From Nocardioides marmorisolisilvae (GTDB lineage Bacteria > Actinomycetota > Actinomycetes > Propionibacteriales > Nocardioidaceae): DNA of 64,000 bases. Location of the stretch: positions 1,612,001-1,676,000 of the forward strand of contig NZ_CP134227.1 in assembly GCF_031656915.1 (NCBI RefSeq), written 5' to 3'. The number at the start of each line of letters is the position of its first letter. The stretch's first letter is position 1. The notes below the pieces were generated by a model that worked only from the letters and a program-made list of their open reading frames with translations, was not told where the DNA came from and did not search any database. The translations under genes and the position numbers were made by a program. Below, piece after piece: positions 38,646-47,371 of this stretch.

Positions 38646-38986
38646 GACGCCTGCGGCGGCAACCCGGCCACCAGCGGGGTGTCGACGCCGAGCGGGCCGA
38701 GCTTGGTCGCGCCGCCCGGGGATCCCAGCGGAGCGTCCCGGCCATCGAGAGTGGCGCTGAAGAACAGATCGTTGTCGGCGAGGTACGGCGCCAGCTCGGC
38801 GGGCAGGTCGTCCTCGTAGTAGATCGCCTCGACCGGGCACACCGGCTCGCACGCGCCGCAGTCGACACACTCGTCGGGGTGGATGTAGAGGCTGCGGCCG
38901 CCCTCATAGATGCAGTCGACCGGGCACTCGTCCACACAGGCACGGTCCATCACGTCGACACAGGGCTGGCCGATCACGTACGTCAC
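38642..38986 (-). CDS. fdxA: Ferredoxin, FdxA 7Fe-8S type
   Basis: 114 residues, GTG start. Cysteines in VIGQPCVDVMDRACVDECPV and CVDCGACEPVCPV coordinate one 3Fe-4S and one 4Fe-4S cluster, the 7Fe pattern of actinobacterial FdxA, an electron carrier for cytochrome P450s and other redox enzymes. The C-terminal LADNDLFFSATLDG extension is typical. The start codon coincides with the edge of a perfect palindrome that contains a TATAAA box, so the mRNA is probably leaderless. Its stop overlaps the regulator's ATG. Confidence 0.95.
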   Translation of the reverse strand: MTYVIGQPCVDVMDRACVDECPVDCIYEGGRSLYIHPDECVDCGACEPVCPVEAIYYEDDLPAELAPYLADNDLFFSATLDGRDAPLGSPGGATKLGPLGVDTPLVAGLPPQAS

Positions 38987-39028
38987 CCCTCTAGTTTATA
39001 CAAAGATGTCTTGTATAAACTAGAGGGG
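38986..39028. promoter_or_regulatory. Perfect 18-bp inverted repeat in the fdxA/hemerythrin divergent promoter
   Basis: Arms 38986-39003 (CCCCTCTAGTTTATACAA) and 39011-39028 are exact reverse complements separated by the seven bases AGATGTC. Each arm contains TATAAA, placed eight bases before the fdxA GTG on one side and about 25 bases before the hemerythrin GTG on the other. The repeat is far richer in A and T than its surroundings. The natural reading is a symmetrical operator covering two back-to-back promoters, bound by the co-encoded cysteine-containing regulator; the binding itself is inferred. Confidence 0.85.
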
Positions 39029-39043
39029 TCGAGAGGAACCTCC

Positions 39044-39589
39044 GTGGCCGAACCATCCACTCACCAACCGGACATTGGCGTCCCAGGACCCGGCGCGCTC
39101 CGGGCCGCGCTGGAGCGCGAGCACCGCGCCATCGACGGCGGCGTCGAGGACTTCCTCGCCGGTGCCGGTGGCCTCGATCAGGCCGAGCGGCGGCTCCGCG
39201 AGGCGCTCACCGCGCTGCGCCGCCACATCTACCTCGAGGAGGAGTTCCTCTTCCCCCCGATGCGCAGCTCGGGACTGCTCGCACCGGTCTTCGTGATGCT
39301 CTCCGAGCATCGTGACCTCTGGCGGACGATGGACCTTCTCGAGGCCCAGCTCGACGGGGCGGGGCTCGACGGGGCGGGGCTCGACGGGGCCCAGCTCGAC
39401 GGCGTCGTGGACGCGTCGAGGCAGACCGCGGCGACCCTGCTGGCCCAGCTCGACCGGCACAACACCAAGGAGGAGCCGATCATCTACGGCGCCGCCGACA
39501 CGACGCTCACCGAGGACGCCCGCGCCGAGCTGGCCGACTTCATCTCCCACGAGCAGCTGCCCGCCGGGTGGACCTGCCAGGGCGCGTAG
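39044..39589 (+). CDS. Hemerythrin HHE-domain protein
   Basis: 181 residues, GTG start with GAGAGG upstream. The four-helix HHE fold is marked by LEREHRAIDGG, ALRRHIYLEEEFLFP, LSEHRDLWRTMD and LDRHNTKEEPIIY, supplying the His and Glu ligands of a di-iron centre. Related proteins bind oxygen or nitric oxide or help repair Fe-S clusters (as YtfE/RIC does). That fits its divergent pairing with a 7Fe ferredoxin and a cysteine-bearing regulator. An internal 15-bp repeat lengthens the loop between helices 3 and 4 with LDGAG-type pentapeptides. Confidence 0.9.
   Translation: MAEPSTHQPDIGVPGPGALRAALEREHRAIDGGVEDFLAGAGGLDQAERRLREALTALRRHIYLEEEFLFPPMRSSGLLAPVFVMLSEHRDLWRTMDLLEAQLDGAGLDGAGLDGAQLDGVVDASRQTAATLLAQLDRHNTKEEPIIYGAADTTLTEDARAELADFISHEQLPAGWTCQGA
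39349..39408 (+). repeat. 15-bp tandem repeat, about four units, inside the hemerythrin gene
   Basis: Units of GCTCGACGGGGCGGG at 39349 and 39364, a variant at 39379 and a diverged one at 39394. They encode Leu-Asp-Gly-Ala-Gly/Gln repeats in the inter-helix loop. Confidence 0.85.
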
Positions 39590-39606
39590 GCGACCGACCT
39601 GCGCCG

Positions 39607-41304
39607 TCAGCGGTGGGTGCTCGGTGATTGGCTGAGCCCCGTCCGCACCGCAGCGGTGGCGCGGACGTCGTCCTCGTTGTAGTCGAGCAGTCGACGCCGG
39701 GCCCGGGCGCCGTCCGCCCCGTCCGCGCGCGCCTCCTCCAGCCAGAGCTGCGACTGCAGGCCGCCCGGATCGTCGTCGCGCCAGTGGAAGCCGAACGCGG
39801 GAGCGACCCGCTTGATGCCGAGCCCGTGCGCGCCGAAGTAGTGCGCCGAGACCAGCTTGTGCAGGTCGACGAACAGCGGTAGCAGGTCGGCCACGGCCGT
39901 CGTACCGAGAACTCGCTTGAGCTGGGTCGCCTCCACCGGGGAGTAGTGGTAGACCAGCACCCGCTCCCCGCGGGACCGCGCCTCGGCGAGCAGCTCGCGC
40001 AGCCAGGCGACGAACTGGCCGGCGAGGGCACGCTCGCCGGCCTCGTCGACGACCTCCCAGGACACGATCGGCCGGTACTGCGACGAGCCGCCATGGTGCA
40101 CCAGCGCACCCCAGAGATAGACCCGTTGGTCGACACCCCACTCGAGGTCGAAGTCCACCTCGACCTCGGCCCGCGGCACCGGGATCGGGCCGGTGCCGAT
40201 CCTCTCCATCTCGACCCCGTCACGGATCATCCGGGCCCGCCTCACCACCCCGGCGAGCCGGTCGGGCGCGTCCGGCAGGTGCGTGACCTCGGGCAGGTAG
40301 TCGGCGAGGAACGCCTCGTCCGTCGGGTCGAGGGACGCCAGCGACGCCAAGGACGCGTGCCCGAGCCGGTCCAGGACCAGCCATTCTCGGCGCGACAGCG
40401 TCCCGCTGGTGATCTGTGCACTGGCCGCGTCAGGGGCATCGGTCAGGCAGAGGTCAAGCCACGGGCAGCTGGTGCACTCGTCGGTGAACACCGGGACCAC
40501 CAGCGGCTCCGGGTCATCGGCCCCGCCCGTGCGCGCCGCGGCGACCCCGGCCACCCGCACCCGGAAGTCGTGCTCGTGGTCGTACCGTTCGAGCGCACTG
40601 CGACGCGCCGAGCCACGGCTACGGGAGTACGTCGTGAAGGCCGGCCGATCCAGGTCGTGCCATACCAGCACCATGCCCGAGGGATCGATCTCGGGCAGAG
40701 CGTCGGTGCCGATCACGAACCCGCATGCGGAGTCGGCTGCGTGACCGCAGGCCTGCAGCATCCGCCAGTAGTGGGCCAGCTGCAAGAAGTCGTCCGCGCG
40801 CTGACTGACCCGCATCGCCCGGCCGGCGAGCACGCCAGTCACGGCCGGCGCGGCCGGGCCGGACCAGGTCAACGCCCCCTTCCGGGCGGCGCGGGTCATC
40901 AGGTGGGCCTTGACCTCACCGGGGACGTAGCCGGCGCCGACCCGGACCAGGAGGTCGGGCCGCCCCTTCCGGCCACCGTCGACGTCGTCGGGCAGCCAGC
41001 CGCCGATCACGACCTCGGCGCCCGAGCGCATCGCAGCCACGGTCGCCTCGACCGCCGCCGTCCGACCGTCCGCCGCGGAGACATCGACGTAGCGGTCAGG
41101 TCCGAGGGCCGCACGCAGCCGCCCGAGCACGTCCTGCTCGTGCACCAGACCGGCCTCCACCCGGAGCTGGATCGGTGCCGGCAGCACCCACTCGCCCTTC
41201 GGGACGGTCGGGTCCCACTCGTTGTGCACCCGGCGGGCGCACCGCTTGGCGTCGTATGCGCCCAGTAGCACTGTCGCACCGTTGGTCGCCGGTCCTCCCG
41301 TCAC
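39607..41304 (-). CDS. RecB-like PD-(D/E)XK nuclease fused to an RNase H-like domain (TM0106 type)
   Basis: 565 residues, GTG start. The N-terminal half has a RecB-type nuclease core with GRPDLLVRV and YVPGEVKAHL as the D...ExK catalytic motif. A cysteine group (DECTSCPWLDLCL) resembles the Fe-S-associated CxxC of this class. The C-terminal half begins AEVEVDFDLEWGVDQRVYLW and ends LLDYNEDDVRATAAV, the first and last acidic motifs of a YprB-type RNase H/DEDD exonuclease. The start overlaps the stop of the SNF2 helicase (GTGA), so helicase and nuclease are probably produced in fixed ratio and may act together on DNA. Confidence 0.85.
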   Translation of the reverse strand: MTGGPATNGATVLLGAYDAKRCARRVHNEWDPTVPKGEWVLPAPIQLRVEAGLVHEQDVLGRLRAALGPDRYVDVSAADGRTAAVEATVAAMRSGAEVVIGGWLPDDVDGGRKGRPDLLVRVGAGYVPGEVKAHLMTRAARKGALTWSGPAAPAVTGVLAGRAMRVSQRADDFLQLAHYWRMLQACGHAADSACGFVIGTDALPEIDPSGMVLVWHDLDRPAFTTYSRSRGSARRSALERYDHEHDFRVRVAGVAAARTGGADDPEPLVVPVFTDECTSCPWLDLCLTDAPDAASAQITSGTLSRREWLVLDRLGHASLASLASLDPTDEAFLADYLPEVTHLPDAPDRLAGVVRRARMIRDGVEMERIGTGPIPVPRAEVEVDFDLEWGVDQRVYLWGALVHHGGSSQYRPIVSWEVVDEAGERALAGQFVAWLRELLAEARSRGERVLVYHYSPVEATQLKRVLGTTAVADLLPLFVDLHKLVSAHYFGAHGLGIKRVAPAFGFHWRDDDPGGLQSQLWLEEARADGADGARARRRLLDYNEDDVRATAAVRTGLSQSPSTHR

Positions 41305-44300
41305 GGGTCACCTCCTACGCGGTCGCCGGGGGCGTCGAACAGCGCCCGGACGTCGTCGGCGTCGATGGCTCCGTCGCCCGCGCCGCCGCCGTCGAGGACC
41401 CGGGCGAACAGCGCCGCCTTGCGCTCCTTGAGCGCGACGACCTTCTCCTCGATCGTGTCGGTGGCCACCAGTCGGTAGACCATCACCGGCCGCTGCTGGC
41501 CGATCCGGTGGGTGCGGTCGACCGCCTGCGCCTCGACCGCGGGGTTCCACCATGGGTCGAGCACGTAGACGTAGTCGGCCTCGGTGAGGGTGAGCCCGAC
41601 ACCGCCGGCCTTGAGGCTGATCAGGAAGGCGGGCGCAGCGCCGGTACGGAACCCCTCGATGACCCGCTGTCGGTCCCGAGTCCTGCCGTCGAGGTAGCAG
41701 GTCTCGATGCCCTCACGGTCGAGCCGCTCGCGCACCCGCTTGAGGAACGACGTGAACTGGCTGAACACCAGGGCCCGGTGCCCTTCGGCCGCGAGCTCGG
41801 TGAGGTGCTCGACGAGCAGGTCCACCTTGGCCGAGGCGACCTTGTCATGGGCCGGGTCGAGCAGCGCGGCGTCGAGGCTGAGCTGACGCAGCCGGGTCAG
41901 CGAACGGAAGATCGCGATCCGGTGCCGGTCGAACTCCTCGACGAGTCCGAGCACGGTCTGCCGCTCGCGCTGGAGGTGGGTGTCATAGATCCGGCGGTGC
42001 CGCGGCCCCAGGGTGACCTCCAGCAGCTGTTCCTGCTTGGGCGGCATGTCGGCGGCGACCAGGTCCTTGGTGCGGCGCAGCAGGAACGGCCGGATCCGGC
42101 GACGGAACCGGTCCAGTGCCGCCGCGTCGCCGGCCTCCACGGGCCGGACCACCAGGTCGCGGAACCGCTGCGGGGACGGGTAGAGCCCGGGCGCCACCAC
42201 GGACAGCAGCGCCCACAGCTCCATCAGCCTGTTCTCGAACGGAGTGCCGGTGAGCGCTACCCGGAACGGCGCGTCGATCCCGCGGACGGCTCGGTAGGTC
42301 TTCGCCTGATGGTTCTTGATCTGCTGTGCCTCGTCGAGGACCAGGCCGCCCCACGCGAGTCCGGCGTACGCCTCGGCTTCCAGCCGCAGCAGTGTGTACG
42401 ACGTCAGCACCAGGTCTGCACCCTCGGCGAGCTCGGCCACCGACTCGGCGCGCCGCGCACCGGTCCCCTCGACCGTCCTGACCACCAGATCCGGGGCGTG
42501 CTGAGCGGCCTCGGCGCGCCACGCGGTCACCACGCTGGTGGGCGCGACGACCAGGAACGGTGCTGCCCCCTTGGCGCGGGCGTGCGCCACCAGTGCGAGC
42601 GCCTGCAGTGTCTTGCCCAGGCCCATGTCGTCGGCGAGGATCCCGCCGAGGCCGGCCTGCCACAGGAACGCCAGCCAGCGGAAGCCGTCGTACTGGTAGC
42701 TGCGCAGGGTGCACGTCAGACCGGTGGTGGCGACCTCGGGCAGCCGCTCAGCCGACTGCAGCGCTCGGGCGGAGGCGACCCAGGCGGCCGCCTGCTCGTC
42801 GACCACCCCGAGCTCGTCGAGCTCGGCCCACGCACCGAGGTCGTGGCTGCCCACCCGCAGCCGCTCGCTCGGCTGGTCGGCCAGCTCGCCGGCGGCGGCG
42901 ACGAGCTCGGCCAGCCGGTCGAACGCAGGATGGTCGGCGCGAACGTGCAGCCCGCTGGGCAGGAAGATCCGCTCCGCCCGGCGGGTCAAGGCGGTGAGCA
43001 CGCTGGCCAGCGGCACCTGCTCGCCGTCGACGCGGATCATCACCTCGAGATCGAGCCAGTCGGTACGGCGGTCAGCCTCCTGCCCGTCCGGGCCCGCCTC
43101 GGGTCCGGCCAGGCTGAAGCTGATCTCCGGTGCGCCGACCGCGGGCCGGTAGTCGGGCTGGGTGCCCGTCTCCTCGACGTCGATGGCATCGTCGGCGCGG
43201 AGTCCGGGCAGCACGTCGTCGACGAACCGGAGCAGGTCGGCGCCGGTCCAGCGATGCTCGCCCCGCAGTCGTCCTCCAGCGTCGCAGAGCAGGTCGCGCG
43301 CGGCGTCGTCCAGCGTGAGCCGGGAGAGGTGTGAATCCTCGGCGTCGGTGCGGCGGACGTCGAGCATCCCGGCGCCGGAGTCGAGCGCGTAGCGGCTCTC
43401 CGCGCCGGCCACCGGGTAGGACCAGCCGAAGCTGGCCGCCGCCTGCCCCGGCGAGAGCCACTCCAGCTCGAGCACCAGCCTCGGCTCCGGCTCCTCCGGG
43501 AGCGGCACCGAGCCATCTGTCGACGTGGTCGCGAGCTGGCGTCGCAGCCGCGGCAAGAACGCGTCCTCGAACCGCTGTCGCGCCTCGTCCGGCACCACCA
43601 GCGGCTCGGTCCGACGCAGCAGCGCCTGCACCCTCTCGGGCAGCAGCCGCACCAGCGGCGCGAGGGTCAGCATCGAGGGCGCGGCTCGGCCGCCGCCCGC
43701 CGCGGTGAGCAGTGCGACCCCGTGGGCGGGGTTGCCGATCGGCTCGATCGCGTCGGCACTCCACGACCGGTCACCGACGCCGACGCCGAGACGCACCGAC
43801 AGTCCGGTCTCGGTCGAGCGCAGGTCGGCGGTCACCGCGACCGGCTCCTCGAGGAGCTCGACCTCGGCGATCCCCTCGCCGGGGACGAGCTCGATCCCGG
43901 CAGCACACACCCGCGTCAGCATCGGCCACAGCGCGGGCCCGACCCGGGCGAGATCCGCCGGACCGCCGTACGCCGGCCCCAGCACGGTGGCCAGCTCCGC
44001 GAGGATCTCGACCTGCATCGGGTCGTGCGCGCCGCCGTAGCGCAGGCCGTTGACCTGATGCCAGTCGGCGCCGGTCTTGATCCAGCGACCCAGCTTGCCG
44101 CGCTGCAGCGGGCGGAGCCGGATGGTGCGCACCGGGTGGTCGCTCCAGCGGTAGCGCGCGACCTTGAGGTCCACCTGGAGCGCGAGCGGGACGGCCCCGG
44201 TGCCCTCGGCCGAGCTGCGAGCCTCGAGCTCGAGAAGGGCGTCCTCCAGCTCGCCCGCCCACCGGTCGGGATCGGGTCCACCCTCCAGGAGGGCGAGGTC

Positions 44301-44588
44301 CCGGCGGGCCCCCAGGATCAGCGCGACGCCGTGCTTGCAGCCCAGCCCCACCGGGCAGTCGCAGACCGACCAGATCTCGGTGCCGTGCCGCATCGTCGCC
44401 GCCCGGACCGTGACGCGGTACGGCTCCGGCCGGGTGCCCCGGACACTGCCGATCAGCTCGACGTCCCCGCCGCGGGTGGTGGCGACGTCGAAGCCCAGCA
44501 CGCGCCCCTGGGCGACGTACGCCTGCGCACGCCGAACGGTCTCGCGACCGAACTCCTTGTCCAGAGCCGACTCCGGGATGTCGAGCAT
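41301..44588 (-). CDS. SNF2-family helicase with SWIM zinc finger (HelZ-like)
   Basis: 1095 residues. The N-terminus carries a SWIM zinc finger (SVCDCPVGLGCKHGVAL, CxCx(n)CxH). A long middle region unique to bacterial SNF2 proteins follows. The SF2 motor spans about residues 620-1070: LWQAGLGGILADDMGLGKTL (Walker A), LVVAPTSVV, LVLDEAQQIKN (DEAQ box), ALTGTPFENRLMELW, VFSQFTSFLKRV, LISLKAGGVGLTLTEADYV and DRTHRIGQQRPVMVYRLV. These proteins are dsDNA translocases. It overlaps the downstream RecB-like nuclease gene. TAGCCT lies six bases before the ATG, suggesting a leaderless start. Confidence 0.93.
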   Translation of the reverse strand: MLDIPESALDKEFGRETVRRAQAYVAQGRVLGFDVATTRGGDVELIGSVRGTRPEPYRVTVRAATMRHGTEIWSVCDCPVGLGCKHGVALILGARRDLALLEGGPDPDRWAGELEDALLELEARSSAEGTGAVPLALQVDLKVARYRWSDHPVRTIRLRPLQRGKLGRWIKTGADWHQVNGLRYGGAHDPMQVEILAELATVLGPAYGGPADLARVGPALWPMLTRVCAAGIELVPGEGIAEVELLEEPVAVTADLRSTETGLSVRLGVGVGDRSWSADAIEPIGNPAHGVALLTAAGGGRAAPSMLTLAPLVRLLPERVQALLRRTEPLVVPDEARQRFEDAFLPRLRRQLATTSTDGSVPLPEEPEPRLVLELEWLSPGQAAASFGWSYPVAGAESRYALDSGAGMLDVRRTDAEDSHLSRLTLDDAARDLLCDAGGRLRGEHRWTGADLLRFVDDVLPGLRADDAIDVEETGTQPDYRPAVGAPEISFSLAGPEAGPDGQEADRRTDWLDLEVMIRVDGEQVPLASVLTALTRRAERIFLPSGLHVRADHPAFDRLAELVAAAGELADQPSERLRVGSHDLGAWAELDELGVVDEQAAAWVASARALQSAERLPEVATTGLTCTLRSYQYDGFRWLAFLWQAGLGGILADDMGLGKTLQALALVAHARAKGAAPFLVVAPTSVVTAWRAEAAQHAPDLVVRTVEGTGARRAESVAELAEGADLVLTSYTLLRLEAEAYAGLAWGGLVLDEAQQIKNHQAKTYRAVRGIDAPFRVALTGTPFENRLMELWALLSVVAPGLYPSPQRFRDLVVRPVEAGDAAALDRFRRRIRPFLLRRTKDLVAADMPPKQEQLLEVTLGPRHRRIYDTHLQRERQTVLGLVEEFDRHRIAIFRSLTRLRQLSLDAALLDPAHDKVASAKVDLLVEHLTELAAEGHRALVFSQFTSFLKRVRERLDREGIETCYLDGRTRDRQRVIEGFRTGAAPAFLISLKAGGVGLTLTEADYVYVLDPWWNPAVEAQAVDRTHRIGQQRPVMVYRLVATDTIEEKVVALKERKAALFARVLDGGGAGDGAIDADDVRALFDAPGDRVGGDP

Positions 44589-44706
44589 TCGGCGAGGCTA
44601 TCCCCGGCCGCCGACAGCCCCGCATGCCGCCACCCCATGGGACCGACCGTTGCCGACAGTCCTCGGCGTCTGGCTGGAACACTGGGTTGGCTGGCACGCT
44701 GGGTCG

Positions 44707-45339
44707 GTGCCGTCCCCGAGCATCACCCACCTGGCCTGGCCGCTGCTGGATCGGCTCGCGCTGCGCGACCGACTCGTGTCGGCCTACGCCACCGACCGTG
44801 GCTACCACGACCTGCGCCACCTCGCCGAGGTGCTGGCCCGGCTCGACGAGCTCGGCGTCCGCTCGGGGGCGGACCCGCAGCGCGACGACCTCGTCGTCCT
44901 GCTCGCTGCCTGGTTCCACGACGCCGTCTACGCCGGGGCGGCAGACGACGAGGAGCGTTCCGCACGGCTCGCCGAGGAGACCCTCGCCGACGTCGGGCCA
45001 CCGGTCACCGGGGACGACGTCGAGGAGGTGGCTCGGCTCGTCCGCCTCACCGCCGGCCACGACCCGGCTCCCGGCGACCGCAACGGCGAGCTGCTCTGCG
45101 ACGCCGACCTGGCGATCCTGGCGGCCACCCCGGACCGGTACGCCGAGTACGTCGCCGACGTCCGCCGTGACTTCGCCGACATCGACGACACCGCCTTCCG
45201 AGCCGGTCGTGCCGCGGTGCTGTCCGAGCTGGCCGGACGAACCACGATCTTCCGTACCGCCCACGCGCGACGGCATTGGGAGCAGCGAGCGCAGACGAAC
45301 CTCGCCGCCGAGCTGTCCTCGCTGGGCGGGCAGCTCTGA
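44707..45339 (+). CDS. HD-domain metal-dependent phosphohydrolase-like protein
   Basis: 210 residues from the GTG at 44707. The HD-superfamily metal ligands are visible as YHDLRHLAEVL (first His), AAWFHDAVYAG (the HD pair) and LLCDADLAILAA (the distal Asp). This belongs to the family of predicted HD phosphohydrolases whose members often process nucleotides; substrate unknown. Start is uncertain because no clear ribosome-binding site precedes the GTG and the frame is open further upstream. Convergent with the DUF4031 gene, 19 nt apart. Confidence 0.85.
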   Translation: MPSPSITHLAWPLLDRLALRDRLVSAYATDRGYHDLRHLAEVLARLDELGVRSGADPQRDDLVVLLAAWFHDAVYAGAADDEERSARLAEETLADVGPPVTGDDVEEVARLVRLTAGHDPAPGDRNGELLCDADLAILAATPDRYAEYVADVRRDFADIDDTAFRAGRAAVLSELAGRTTIFRTAHARRHWEQRAQTNLAAELSSLGGQL

Positions 45340-45358
45340 GGCTCTCAAGCAGGAGAGC

Positions 45359-45625
45359 TCAGACGGGCGGCTGCTTGCGTCGACGCAGGCCGGCAGCGTC
45401 GAGCCGGCGGACCAGCTCTCGACTCCGCACCGGGCGGGCACCGGCGTCGAGGGCCGCCTGATAGTGCTCCGACGGCAGGTCGTAGTGGTCCCGGTCGAAG
45501 CCGCACGCAGGCAGTCCGAGCGCGCCCGCGAACGCGTGCAGCTCGTCGTACGACGTGTCCGAGGCCAGATGCGACCACAGCCGGCCGCGCCACGGAACCG
45601 ACGGCGGGTCGATGAGGATGGTCAC
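45359..45625 (-). CDS. DUF4031 protein
   Basis: 88 residues, GTG start. The sequence ILIDPPSVPWRGRLWSHLAS, then YDELHAFAGALGLPACGFDR and DHYDLPSEHYQAALDAGA is the signature of the DUF4031 family, small actinobacterial and proteobacterial proteins of unknown function with conserved Asp, Trp, His and Arg that suggest an enzyme or nucleotide-binding role. CACAAT lies six bases before the GTG. The much longer upstream frame is antisense shadow of the histidine kinase. Confidence 0.85.
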   Translation of the reverse strand: MTILIDPPSVPWRGRLWSHLASDTSYDELHAFAGALGLPACGFDRDHYDLPSEHYQAALDAGARPVRSRELVRRLDAAGLRRRKQPPV

Positions 45626-45663
45626 GGCTCCATTGTGCCGACTCCGAGCGCTGCCCGGATCCG

Positions 45664-45696
45664 GGCGGCTCAGGCGGCTCAGGCGGCTCAGGCGGT
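45664..45696 (-). repeat. 9-bp tandem repeat spanning the histidine kinase stop codon
   Basis: Three and a half copies of GGCGGCTCA (plus strand). Read on the kinase strand, each unit carries an in-frame TGA, so the gene ends in three successive stop codons (45688-45690 is the first). Confidence 0.8.
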
Positions 45697-47235
45697 CTGG
45701 GAGGCCTCGGGGAGGGTGACCACGAAGGCCGAGCCTGTCGGCTCCACGTCGCGATAGCCGACGTCGCCGCCGTTCGCACGAGCCAGCTCTCGGGTGATGA
45801 ACAGCCCGAGCCCGGTGCCCATCACCCGCTGGGCGGTGTCGGCGTCCCGGGCGAACCGCTGGAAGAGGTGCTCCCGGAAGGCACCGTGCACGCCCGGGCC
45901 GGCGTCCTCCACGATGATCTGCACCAGGCCGTCGCTGGTCGCCGAGGCGGACAGCCCGGTCGCGCCGCCGGCGTACTTCTCGGCGTTGTTCACCAGGTTG
46001 GCCAGGATCTGGTCGAGGTGGCCGGGCTGCACCACCGCGGTGAGCGTCTCCGCGCACGCGATCGGCGGCCGGGACTCCTCGGGCACGGACGCGACAGCCG
46101 CGTGCAGCCGCGGAGCGAGCCGGCACGGCTGCGGTACGGCGGTGAGTGCGCCGCGGTCGCTGCTCACCATGGTGAGGATGTCGTGCAGGACGGCCCTGAT
46201 CTGCAGCGCGTTGCGCTCGACGACTGCCAGGGCGTTGCGTGCCACCTCGACCTCGTCGCCTGCCAGCCCGTCGAGGGAGTCCGCGCCGACCTCGGCGTAC
46301 CCCTGGATCGCGGTCATCGGATTGCCGATCTCGTGTCCGAGCATCCCGATCACGTCGATCTTGAACTGGTTCGCCAGCTCGAGCTCGTCGTTCTTCTCGG
46401 CGAGCCTGGCCGCGGCGGCGGCGCGCTCCCGCAGTGGTTCGTGCAGGGCGGCGCGCTGGGCCAGGCCATAGATCGGCACCAGCAGCAGCGAGAACCATGC
46501 ACCGCCGGTCCACACCGCCGCCAACAGGCCTCCGATCAGCAGGACCGCTGCCTCGGTGCCGTAGAACGACCAGGTCCGCAACGTGGCCCGCAGCCAGACC
46601 TCGTCGGCGGCGTCGTTGAGCAGCGCCGTTCCGGTGAACAGCACGGTCTCGGTGGCGAGGAAGGCACCTGCGGCGGCCACGACGCCGACCAGTCCGCGGC
46701 CTCCGTCACCGGCCATCCAGTTCGCCTGGGTGCCGACGACGGCGGCGCGTACCGCCACGGCTGCGAGTCCGCTCAGGACCAGGAACCCGGCCGACCCGAC
46801 CCATTTCCACAGCGGGATGCGCAGACCGCGCCAGCCGGCGTGCAGGTAGGTGACCACGACGATGAGCAGCAGCCACGGCGACGGGAGCAACAGCGCGGTG
46901 GCGAACGCCCAGGCCGACAGCGCCTTGTGCGGCTGCTGGGTGCGGGAAAGACCGCCTGCGAGGATCCGGCTGAATTCGACGTTGAGCACCGACACGATCA
47001 CCAGCGCGAGCGCTGTCATCCATGCAGGCCGGCTGGCGTGCACCGGGCCATGCACCACGAAGGGCAGCGCGAGGGCCGCAACGATCACGGCCAGGATGTA
47101 GGCCCGCTCGATGGCAGGCACCCGCCAGAACTGCCGCCACGCAGCACCGATCGGCGAGGGCGGAATGATCGGCCGCAGCCCGACCTTCCCGGCCCTCCCG
47201 GCCCGCGGCATCGGACCCGCGCCGTCAGCAGCCAT
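45688..47235 (-). CDS. Membrane sensor histidine kinase (orphan)
   Basis: 515 residues from the ATG at 47235, which has GGAAGGGA upstream; in-frame starts at 47238 and 47256 are alternatives. The N-terminal 280 residues hold seven or eight membrane helices (AYILAVIVAALALPFVV through AAVLLIGGLLAAVWTGGA) with no large extracytoplasmic domain, suggesting that it senses within the membrane. The kinase core follows: H-box MLGHEIGNPMTAIQGY, N-box LANLVNNAEKYA, G1 VEDAGPGV and G2 GTGLGLFITRELA. No response regulator gene lies next to it, so its partner is elsewhere. Confidence 0.9.
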   Translation of the reverse strand: MAADGAGPMPRAGRAGKVGLRPIIPPSPIGAAWRQFWRVPAIERAYILAVIVAALALPFVVHGPVHASRPAWMTALALVIVSVLNVEFSRILAGGLSRTQQPHKALSAWAFATALLLPSPWLLLIVVVTYLHAGWRGLRIPLWKWVGSAGFLVLSGLAAVAVRAAVVGTQANWMAGDGGRGLVGVVAAAGAFLATETVLFTGTALLNDAADEVWLRATLRTWSFYGTEAAVLLIGGLLAAVWTGGAWFSLLLVPIYGLAQRAALHEPLRERAAAAARLAEKNDELELANQFKIDVIGMLGHEIGNPMTAIQGYAEVGADSLDGLAGDEVEVARNALAVVERNALQIRAVLHDILTMVSSDRGALTAVPQPCRLAPRLHAAVASVPEESRPPIACAETLTAVVQPGHLDQILANLVNNAEKYAGGATGLSASATSDGLVQIIVEDAGPGVHGAFREHLFQRFARDADTAQRVMGTGLGLFITRELARANGGDVGYRDVEPTGSAFVVTLPEASQTA

Positions 47236-47371
47236 CACTCGTCCCTTCCCCCGCATCCTCTCCCGTCCCCACGAGCTCTGTACATCGGGATGCCGTGACC
47301 AACCGTAGGTGGCGGACGCGACGGGCCGCAGACAAAGCCCGAAACCGCTCGAAGCGTCGTACCGTCGGCGG

